Part shown: piece by piece, positions 55,380 to 64,000 of the stretch
Layout: each line of letters opens with the position of its first letter
How positions within the stretch are numbered: the stretch's first letter is position 1
NCBI RefSeq assembly: GCF_964340395.1
Contig: NC_135551.1
Span: 6,760,463-6,824,462 of the forward strand
Source: Glandiceps talaboti
Lineage: Eukaryota; Hemichordata; Enteropneusta; Spengelidae
DNA length: 64,000 nucleotides
Reading direction: 5' to 3'
Made by a program: the position numbers and the translations under genes
Notes under the pieces: model-generated
Databases searched by the model: none
Seen by the model: the letters and a program-made list of their open reading frames with translations, nothing else
Told to the model about the DNA's origin: nothing

Positions 55380-55745
55380 TGACTCGCGACTTCTAGTCTT
55401 ACCGGTGGTGCACACAAACTGTTACCGAGTACAGAGCCCAGGACGGCGAGTTCGTTGAGTGTTGAAGGCGGCTACGTGGGACAAACTTCTACTCACGGTT
55501 CCTCCGTTGTACCGAACGGTCCTCGAAGTATTTATCTCCAAACTTTGACGTCAATGTCCGCACCATTCATATCATACGTCAGGGTCCGCTTACTCTCAGC
55601 AATGTCCAACTTTACAGGAGAACGACACTTCTCCGGACAGCTACAGTGAAGACGGGCCTCCCTTGACGAAACCACTGAGAAAACTTCAGGAACGAGCCGT
55701 GGACTGCCTCAACTCCCACCAATTGTAGAACAGCCGACGTGGCAC
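55380..55745. other. GC- and CpG-richer island
   Basis: About 365 bp visibly richer in C, G and CpG than its surroundings, with no frame longer than 64 codons. Could be a regulatory island or an unrecognised repeat. Confidence 0.35.
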
Positions 55746-56030
55746 TGTATTCCTCGCTATTTAAAAACTATGTTAATTAACAGTAGGTGAATACACCTGG
55801 TCATTAAAATAATGCATAACAAATAAGACAGGTGGTTTAGGAACCAACCAATAAATACTCTCTATCATCACAAACTGTACAGTTTCTGGGCCAAGTTTGG
55901 AAGTCACCAATGTAGCTGTTGAATCTGGTGAATCTCAATGTGCATCCTCCCCCTACGCAAGACACTTACCTGAACCAATACCAATACTTGCTGACATTCT
56001 ACAATATACTGAGTTGAAAATGTCCTCATT

Positions 56031-57600
56031 TTATATACATTTGCACAAAATATATTTGGAGCTTACAATGAATTCGAATTCCCTACAGGCAGAGTTGGAA
56101 AACTCATTGTTATCTGGATCCATTGTTTCTCCAGGGTTAAATAAGGCTTTGAAATAAACATACCATTCAAATGCTTGTATACTTTCCGGCAGACCACTCG
56201 ATTTTGATTTGAACAAAGACCAAAATTCTTTAGTATTAGGTTGTGTCGCTAATAATCTCAGTTTAGTTAAATTATGAGCGTTAAACTCTCTCTTTTTAGT
56301 TACAATCAACTGTGTAATATTTTTTTGCTTGATTGGATTTTTCAAGGTTTTTGCCATTTCTGTTGCCTCTAAAATATGACAAACATCTGTTCACATATGT
56401 TTTCATATTTACACAGTCCCTATCAAACCACCCCTCTTTACTATCCGTGCGAAAGCGTGTATTATTTTTATCGCCATCCCGTCTCATGCTATGAGCACAG
56501 CATTTAATTACATCCAATAAAGCTTCAATAGCTTCATCAACCCTTCCCATAGCAATAATGTTCAGTACTTCATTAATTTTCACTGAAATATCATTTCGAA
56601 GGAAATCATTTATGTAGCTTTTTATAAGATTTTGTTTCCAAACATAACGATCAGGAAGATGATTGTCATTACTATTATTGCTATGAGTATTGGGATGGTG
56701 ATTACAGAAATTAGAAAGAACAAATTTCAAAGGGAGATGGTCAGATTCGGGACGTTTTTCAATCGTAAAATACTGTACAATGGGAAAGGTTTCTTCTTTA
56801 ACAAGAATATAATCAACCACACTGACACCATTACGTGAAATGTAAGTGAAGTACCCACTATCAGTATTTACAAATCTACCATTACTTATTCTGACCCCTG
56901 CAGATTTACAAAATTCCAACATTTCTCTACCGTATGCGTTTACTTCAGAATCAACTGAATTTCTTTGAGGTCATGGTGAATCCACCATGTAAACGTCCCC
57001 AATAGGTAAATGCGACACGTCACCATCAGTTATATAATCATTTTTATTCCCAGTTCTACCATTGAAATCACCCCCAATAAATAGCACAGCATCCGGGTAC
57101 GTGTCGATATATTGGGCTAATTAATTTTCTAAGATAGCCAACACATTTTCATTTGCATATGAAAAGGACCCACTTGGGGATCTGTAAATACCCGCCAATA
57201 AAATAGGACGATAGTTGGTACAGAATGACTTAATTAACACCCACATAATGTGTCGGATGCACTTTTCAACTTTTGAATATTCATATAACAGGTGTTTCGG
57301 TAAAACAAAGAAATTCCACCTGAATGCCTTGTACAACCGACATTTGTAATAACTGCCGAAATTTGAATTCTTAGTTCTGGTAACATGAATAGATTCATAT
57401 CCAGGAAGTATTATTTCATTTCCATGTTCTAGCCATGTTTCTACTAAGCAAACAGATTCAAATTCCTTAATAAAGTTTAAAAAGTCATAGTCACCCAACT
57501 TTGAGAGTAACTTACCATTGATATTCCAAAATAGAAAATTAGTCTGTACATTTGTGTGTTGCTTGGGTTGATTGTTATTACGCTGACTCGATATGTCACT
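56031..57600 (-). pseudogene. LINE ORF2 endonuclease region (AP-endonuclease type)
   Basis: Blocks in order: NFLFWNINGKLLSKL (57540-57495), CLVETWLEHGNEIILPGYESIH, ILLAGIYRSPSGS, VLFIGGDFNGRTGNKNDYI, GYFTYISRNGVSVVDYILVKEE and SDHLPLKFV, the standard exo/endonuclease motifs. Stops: TAA at 57121-57123 and TGA at about 56971; at least one frameshift near 56330. The TGA context SP*PQRNS suggests a decayed Arg codon. Enzyme nicks target DNA to prime reverse transcription in intact elements. Confidence 0.87.
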
Positions 57601-57619
57601 TGTGGATGTCCGATTTTGT

Positions 57620-58135
57620 TCACTTTTCGGGCTTCGGCCTCCGTCCTATGTTTGGTTGATCGGTCTGTCTAGTTTTCTTGATATTATCATAGACGTAAAT
57701 TACATTATCTACTTTCAACTTATCATATTCCAGGTGTGCATTCTTGCCTTCCGTTCTTGCGTTCATCAGGAACGGGCCAATTTTCCTACGTTTCTTTCGG
57801 AACATCGACGAAAAGTTCTCATATATCTTGTATTCAGTATTTTTCAGTTTCGCACTAGCTTTGAGAACTTGCTCGAGGTGCTTATACTTTGAAAATTTGG
57901 CAATAATGGGTTTGGGGTTTGACTTTGCATTATTCAATCTGTGTGCTCTCTCAAATTCAATTTCGTCACCATTCAGGTCAAGATTGTCTGAAATAAAGGA
58001 TTTGAGTTTATTTTCAGTATCGTCCCATGTCTCGTCAACATCTTCTTCTAATCCACGGAATATTAAATTGTCGCTTCTCATTTGACCTTGCTTTTTGTCC
58101 ATTTTCCGTTCCATGTTGTTCAGTTTATTTTGCAT
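57620..58135 (-). CDS. LINE ORF1 protein, L1 ORF1p-like RNA-binding (Transposase_22)
   Basis: 171 residues from ATG 58135: Lys/Glu-rich coiled-coil start (MQNKLNNMERKMDKK), RRM-like segment SDNLIFRGLEED...FERAHRL (about 21-68), C-terminal domain KPIIAKFSKYKHLEQVL...SMFRKKRRKIGPFL. Such proteins coat LINE RNA as trimers. The frame ends PEK-TGA and overlaps the downstream endonuclease frame. Upstream in-frame sequence (QDKENKL) suggests the native start was further 5', cut by a frameshift near 58155. Confidence 0.85.
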   Translation of the reverse strand: MQNKLNNMERKMDKKQGQMRSDNLIFRGLEEDVDETWDDTENKLKSFISDNLDLNGDEIEFERAHRLNNAKSNPKPIIAKFSKYKHLEQVLKASAKLKNTEYKIYENFSSMFRKKRRKIGPFLMNARTEGKNAHLEYDKLKVDNVIYVYDNIKKTRQTDQPNIGRRPKPEK

Positions 58136-58200
58136 GAGTTTGTTTTCTTTATCCTGTCAATTGGTTAGTCAGTGATTTGCAGATCTAATTGCTGTGTGAT

Positions 58201-59519
58201 ATCTTTTTAGTAATTAGGCTATATTAAGAATTCACACTTCAAAAGCAAAAGATAGAATTTGATACATTGGTCCACCATAACAAGTCTAACATGTCATATA
58301 TGGTTTGCGTATAGTTGTAATGAATAGATTAATTCTACGTAAACTTGATACACGTCTTTCTTGTGAGAATATCAAGATGGTTTGAATATTACAACACAAA
58401 ATGCATACTTCTCAATTTTCTTTAAGGCAAAATCCAAGTTCTGTAGCCAAATAAATTCGCTGCAGAGTTTTTCCTATATCCCGTTCAAGATCATGTAAAC
58501 CGCATGTTGAACATTTCCACTGGGCCAGGACAAGACAATAGTATTTTATGAGAAGGGTGACGTTATTTTGGCATTGTGACTTAATTATTAGTGTCACGTG
58601 ATACATATTTTCATGTCTATTTCCACAGTTCTGTACGTTTTCAGTTGTGCATTGATGTTTGTGTGAAGAAAATGTGATGCTGCAGTCATTATGCGGTAGT
58701 GTGCATTCTGTTTCCGTTGGGTATGCATAGGGTATTCAAATGAAAGGCATTTCATCATGCATGCTCGGTTAGCTTTTACCCTGGCAATTACAGCGCACGT
58801 TCACAAGCAAAGAGTATTGAATACAGTGAATCAATGGATGCCAAAGTCTTCAAAATAACTTCATCAATTGACACACACGAGTATTGATCTCCAGCTATTT
58901 TAATAAAATATTAAATTTGATAGGAAACTAAGACATTCAAAAAGAAAAGTATTTTAAATTCACAAAAAGGAATGAAGAGAGAAAATGTAACAGAATTCGA
59001 TGAATGTCAGTCTGCTGTTGACTTGGTGCAGAAGTGCTTTACGCCTTGTATCCAAGCTTGACTGTTACTCCATGTTCTGCATGTGTATCCTAATCATCTT
59101 TACATAGTCTTTCGAAAATATGGGTCAGTGTTGTTGTATCTTTTATATTACAAACCCACTGTTTTTCTTCTACCACCCTCCCCCCCCCCCAATCTCGGCC
59201 ATGGATGACACATGACTCTCCGACGTGACAACGGGGGTAGCCGCCATGATGTTTGTGCGAACGTTGTAATCTTGCCGCTGGGGGTGGTGTTGCTAAGATG
59301 AACTCACCGGTCGGTCGAAAATATTTTTTTTTTCTGATGTCGGAGCTGCAAATTAGGGTCGGTCGGGAGATGAGAACCAGAACAATGAAAAGGGCCGCAC
59401 TAAATGTAACTGGGTTCCATGACCAATTTAGAAGTTCCCCGGATGTGGCTCTCAGTGAAATCGAATATTGTGTTTAAACTGATATAAAGAAGGCAAGTCA
59501 GCGTCATGATAATATTTTT
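58201..59519. other. Noncoding stretch
   Basis: No gene supported; C-run at 59179-59191. Confidence 0.4.
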
Positions 59520-59935
59520 TTTTTAACAATAATGCGTAGTCCGATTGTTTGTCTTGCTTTCAAGCAGACTACCGAGAGTTGATTGTTTTTTTGTTGAGTC
59601 AACCTGGAAAAGTACTGCATCATGGCAAACACAGGTTCACACAGTCAACACACTACTGTCAATACGTCAAAACAAAAACAAAAATAGATAAAACAAAAAT
59701 TTGCTCTGTAAGACATGCCTAGCCATAGTTCTTTTCAGTATGTTCAAATTTTATTTTAGAAGACAAAAAATAGTCGTAGACGATACGGTACCATGCCACA
59801 TGTACAGCATGCCTTCAGTACTCATGGGACGGGTACTTTTGAAAGACAATGAAACTGCTTCGTGTCACTGTGTGGAGGGTAATTAACCTATTCAAGGGAG
59901 AATAAGTATATAGTTTTCAGTGTGGCTTGTTATCA
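59520..59935 (+). repeat. Dispersed repeat, copy 1 (partner 63380-63850)
   Basis: Shared ordered blocks with 63380-63850: CCGATTGT/CGGTTTGATTGT, CCACTGCATCATG-like, GCCAAACACAGGTTCA, AAGACATG, GTTCAGATTTT-like, CTGCTTCGTGTCACT and GGGTAAT/GGTAATGAACC. Moderate divergence. Family unknown. Confidence 0.65.
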
Positions 59936-59964
59936 GACAAAACTAAAATGCTAAAGTGTAAAAT

Positions 59965-60220
59965 AAGAAATTCATTCATAATTATCTGGAAAATATTTGA
60001 CGATTACGCGGCAGAACAAGACTAACAATGTCATCACTAGCGAAAGTCTTCTAGGTGAATTTAACCCTTGACCCAGTTTCACCCGGACGTCGAAGGAAAC
60101 GAGGTCAGTGTAACATCTCATGCATGATCAACAACGTTTACATGAGAGTACAGCTAAGTGTTGTCTAGAAACTTCAGTGGAAGAGAAATTCTGCTCATCA
60201 GAATACATATCTATATTTGG
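59965..60220 (+). repeat. Dispersed repeat, copy 2 (partner 3990-4280)
   Basis: See partner. It follows directly after the 59520-59935 repeat, so the two may belong to one larger element. Confidence 0.6.
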
Positions 60221-61493
60221 TTTGGGAAAAGCTGATTGCCAACACAAGGTAACTGTGGTTGTTGATGTTAGTTTTGATTGACACTTCCTTTAGATAACAA
60301 TGGACGACCATTCACGTGAGCAGCGTACTCAAATTTGATATGTTAGTTGTTGGACATGACTTTGTCGGAAGCCTTTGATTCCGACACACGTACAGTTTGC
60401 CCTTTTCTGTTTTTTTGCATTGGCTACTCCGGTTTGCCCCGGATATTGATAATTTTAAAGATTTTAGTTCAACGTCTCTCCACAAATCATGACAGTTTGA
60501 CCAAGTACCTACACAGAGGTGAATAAACGGTGCCAGTCTGAGTAAACGACGAATAATTCATTTCTTTTCTCCAGCTAGTAAGCCAGGTACGAGTGAAGGA
60601 AATGACGAACAACCCGCTAGTCGCAACGAGACAACAGGCGACGTTTTAAATGTGGTGGTTTCAAAAGATTAATCGTCACAGTCTGGAGAATCTAAAGTGT
60701 AAAATTGGCACGATGGCTTGAACAATTTGAGTGGATGGACATCCATACTCTTGAACACATCAAGTACTTAATAGATGGCAAGTATTTCTAGTATGGTGTC
60801 AATATTGCAAATTCCAGAAAGTGAAGTCTGGTTTCGCGTTAGAACGGGAAAAATTGGTTGGAAAACGAATACACTTTACTGGAACACTCCATTTCGGTGA
60901 CACACGTTCAAGCGAATTCAAAGACATATATTTCACGAAACCAGCGGCAGCCAGTCCCTTGGTGAAAAACTAGTACATGAATGGTGATAACAAAATAACA
61001 GAAATAAAAAGCAAAGATAAATATTGCCTATCTGATAGCAAAACAAGTTATTGCTACTGCTCAAAAAAATGGCATCAGTATTAAATTCGACCTACGATAA
61101 CACTCACAAATGCCAGGAGATGATCGGAACAATTGGTGGATGAACCAGGAATGACTTAGCTAACGATATCAGAAACGAAGCTAAATACATTTCTATTTTG
61201 ATTGACGGCGACATTGATAGAGTGTGAAATAGTCTACATGCGACGAATAGACAACCCTACCTGTAAAATTAAGGTGAATTTAGTAAGATAGAAGGAAGTT
61301 CAACATGCACATGCCGATGGTGATGTTTGTGCGACAAAAACTATATTTATGACAAAGATGATGACATTTGAAAGCAGAAACTTATAGGATTTGGAGTAGC
61401 TGGTGCGTTAGCTACATGAATGTACATTGTATATGCTTCAAGGTTCCACACATGTTAGATGTGTCAAACCTAGTAGCATATACATCCAGAGCT
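60221..61493. other. Noncoding stretch
   Basis: No gene or repeat recognised. Confidence 0.4.
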
Positions 61494-61905
61494 AATGGTG
61501 CATATCAATCTCGGTCGAAACAGACTCACACATCTTATATGAAATGCAACACTTAAGTAGAGAGGGATACACATATACGTATCGAAATGCTCATTTGAAT
61601 ATACATCCAATCTGCTAGGTGAACAGCTGATTATCAGTACCGATCTAGTGTTCTTCACAGAGGGTTTTCACGTACATGTATTGCGCCCGATATTTAATGG
61701 TGCATGTCAATCTCGGTCGAAACAGACTCACACATCTTATATGAAATGCAACACATAAGTAGAGAGGGATACACATATACGTATCGAAATGCTCATTTGA
61801 ATATACATCCAATCTGCTAGGTGAACAGCTGATTGTCAGTACCGGATCCGATCTAGTGTTCTTCACAGAAGGTTTTCACGTACATGTATTGCGCCCGATA
61901 TCCTT
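61494..61905. repeat. Tandem duplication, two units of about 202-208 bp
   Basis: 61494-61695 and 61696-61905 begin AATGGTGCATRTCAATCTC and end TTGCGCCCGATAT; the second has a 6-base insertion (GGATCC context near 61845). Very similar, so recent. Confidence 0.95.
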
Positions 61906-63379
61906 TAATTGTCGCCGATACGTGATCAGTCGATTTATTATATTATTCAAGGACAAATTCCAAACCCTAGTGTTTATTTGGCTTTCCAGATCTAGACACA
62001 TATTTATATTGTTATATTACCTCCCTTAGGGCTCTGGCCAACACAATCTATCATACTCATCCCATGATTCTATTTCCTGGTAGTTTGGGTGACAACGTCC
62101 AAACCAAACTGAAGAGAAAAATTGTCTCCCTGCTCTGAAAAGTTTATTATCATTGTTTCGTACCCCTTCCGGAACAAATGAATTTCAAGGCAATGTTGCA
62201 GCATTGTTGTCCAAACAAACTATTATCGTTTCATCACTACTTTTGTTTCTTATCCATTCCAAAAAGTCACATTAGACAACCACTCCGGTAAAAAAATAAT
62301 GTTTGCAACCCCACCAATTATATGTTTGAATTAGACCAATTCATATATACTCAGGCAATGTAACAACCTTATGATAATATGCAAATCAGTCATTTACCCA
62401 TTTATGGCCAAACAAATATCTTCTTATGTTAACAGTGCTCAAACTGAAGATACATAACCACAACTTCACCGGGACTACTTTGCATCTAAAGCCTCCAAAC
62501 ATCCTTATAAAATGAGTTCTAATTCTGTGTCAAAAAATCTTGTATTGGAAAAAACAGTTCACAGGGATATATTTGACCCAGACTTTAACTCTGGCAATGT
62601 TTTACATTTTATTTGCCAGCAGTTGAGTATGACATTTACAAATTAGTTTGGTTTCTATGAAGGAACACTACATCTTGTGTGCCTCATGTCTATAATTAAT
62701 GTTTGTATATATTGTGACTGTCTAGTAACTACCCTTTGCTGTCTATGAATCTTTGATTTTCAGGGACAATGAGTGCTCCATACAATCGATAATTACAGAA
62801 TATGTGTAATGTTATGCAACACGTTGTCTGTGCATAAAATCATCACCACTAAGGGGTTTATGTATGAATTCAATTGTTTCTCTGCCACTGAAGAGCTAAA
62901 CATGTTTTTTTTTCTTTACGCAATCAGTGACATACATGTACATGACAAATATGAGCTTCATTACACAACAATTCATTAAATATCACTTTAAAAATGACAA
63001 CAAGTTCTGAAAATACAACAAGTACAATAAATGAATGATTTACAGAAAATAGAATAGTAAAATTCACCAATTCACTCGTCTCTTATGGGGTCCACAATTT
63101 CCATTGTGACTTCTTCCCCATTATATTGTAAAGAACAGTATCATCACCTATCAGCTATGATGACCTACAGCATGATGTACCAAGTCTACCACCTGTAAAG
63201 ATGAACATAATCAGTCTTTTTGAAAACCGGTAAATCGGATTTTCCCAAGTGTGTGCCCATGATCATCGTGAAACAACAGAAAACATATACAAATGTAAAA
63301 TGCTCTGAAAATCATGTTTCAACTAATAAAGAAAGCAAGTTAGGTTCATATAACATCGTCAATATGATGGTAATGTTTT
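61906..63379. other. Noncoding stretch
   Basis: No gene, RNA or repeat recognised. Confidence 0.4.
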
Positions 63380-63850
63380 GGAAAAACAATGCGGTTTGAT
63401 TGTATGTTTTGCTTTCCAACATGGTGAGGAGTCACTTGTTTTTATTTTGATACATAGAGTGTACCCCTAGTGCAATCACCGTAAAAAGACGCAACACTAA
63501 TGTTGCAATTTTTGTTGCCATCGTTTTGTCTACCGAGAAAACCACTGCATCATGCATGCCAAACACAGGTTCATATGGACACAGCACAGTAGTGAACTTC
63601 ATGCCAAAAAACTCGTGCTATAAGACATGACTAAACTGTAGTTCGCTTCATCATGTTCAGATTTTTTTACAAAACAAAAATAGCCAGTACGGGAGAGCAC
63701 CACGCCACAGAGCAAGGGCCTGTGTTTTTTTTTTTGTTTTTTTGTTTTTGTTTTTTTTAAAGAAGACAAAACTGCTTCGTGTCACTATGTGGATGGTAAT
63801 GAACCCAATCAAACGAGAATGAAATGAAGTGAGTACATAGTTTTCAAGGA
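63380..63850 (+). repeat. Dispersed repeat, copy 2 (partner 59520-59935)
   Basis: See partner. Contains a T-rich run at 63727-63759. Confidence 0.65.
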
Positions 63851-64000
63851 GCTCGGAGATAGTTATACGACAAACGTTTCTGCCGGGACGAGTCCGTGAG
63901 GTAGGCTACTTTGCTAAGATATGAAAGGTCATACACCGGGGTAATCGATTGTTCTGTGACGACACACAGTACTACTACAAGGGATGGCTAAAAGGGGAAC
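63851..64000. other. Noncoding right edge
   Basis: Nothing supported; an AGTCCGTGAGG string was checked as a hammerhead stem and rejected. Confidence 0.4.

Larger units (their letters stand above)
56031..58200 (-). mobile_element. Non-LTR retrotransposon: ORF1 and APE endonuclease, reverse transcriptase missing
   Basis: On the minus strand: ORF1 (58135-57620) overlaps the start of an endonuclease frame, which continues with stops to about 56110, then sequence typical of the linker before RT (KEFWSLFKSKSSGLPESIQAFEWYVYFKALFNPGE) stops abruptly near 56031-56110. No RT follows. LINEs are usually 5'-truncated; loss of the 3' half means a later deletion, rearrangement or template switch. Confidence 0.88.

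Noticed and set aside
61470-61866. Pair of similar minus-strand frames of 62 and 73 codons
   Set aside because: Similarity is due to the tandem DNA duplication at 61494-61905, not to a gene family.
63880-63912. GAGTCCGTGAGG, as in stem II of plant-satellite hammerheads
   Set aside because: Neither CTGANGA nor GAAAC flanks it; treated as coincidence.

Overview
This is a gene-poor, AT-rich stretch of animal nuclear DNA. It contains spliced genes, long dinucleotide microsatellites and several kinds of retroelement. There are no bacterial operons, ribosome-binding sites or CRISPR arrays. A fibrinogen-related secreted protein, a Gal3ST-type carbohydrate sulfotransferase, Penelope-like elements and a Ty3/gypsy element with a chromodomain fit a marine invertebrate (a deuterostome such as an amphioxus or hemichordate, or a lophotrochozoan). 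That is inference; nothing here fixes the species.

Layout. 1-1528 is the 5' part of a Penelope-like element (PLE) on the minus strand, running off the left edge, with a terminal repeat and a hammerhead-ribozyme fold. 4663-12680 is a complete Ty3/gypsy element on the minus strand with visually identical 583-bp LTRs, a 5-bp target duplication, PBS, PPT, and gag and pol in one frame broken by one TAA. 13-24 kb holds GA/AT microsatellites, two dead non-LTR reverse transcriptases, a MITE, several tiny hairpin insertions with 8-9-bp target duplications, and a second hammerhead. 29679-30766 is the 3' part of a second PLE; its terminal repeat is the inverted counterpart of the one at 1269-1528. A third hammerhead lies at 31310. 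31648-36275 carries the 5' portion of a fibrinogen-domain gene on the minus strand; its last exons were not found. 36-49 kb is mostly noncoding. 49593-51648 is a two-exon sulfotransferase gene on the plus strand followed by a degenerate minisatellite. 53.8-55.1 kb is an inverted pair of related coding-like fragments around a fresh tandem duplication. 56.0-58.2 kb is a non-LTR element with ORF1 and endonuclease but no reverse transcriptase. The right end holds dispersed and tandem repeats only.

Only two host genes are well supported (FReD protein and sulfotransferase). The most interesting signal is the set of three hammerhead folds: one in the PLE leader and two in short elements, one of which runs into an (AT)n tract. 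They share the core while all stems change by paired substitutions. Next is the family of 22-35-bp hairpin insertions with target duplications, one with a related empty site in this window.
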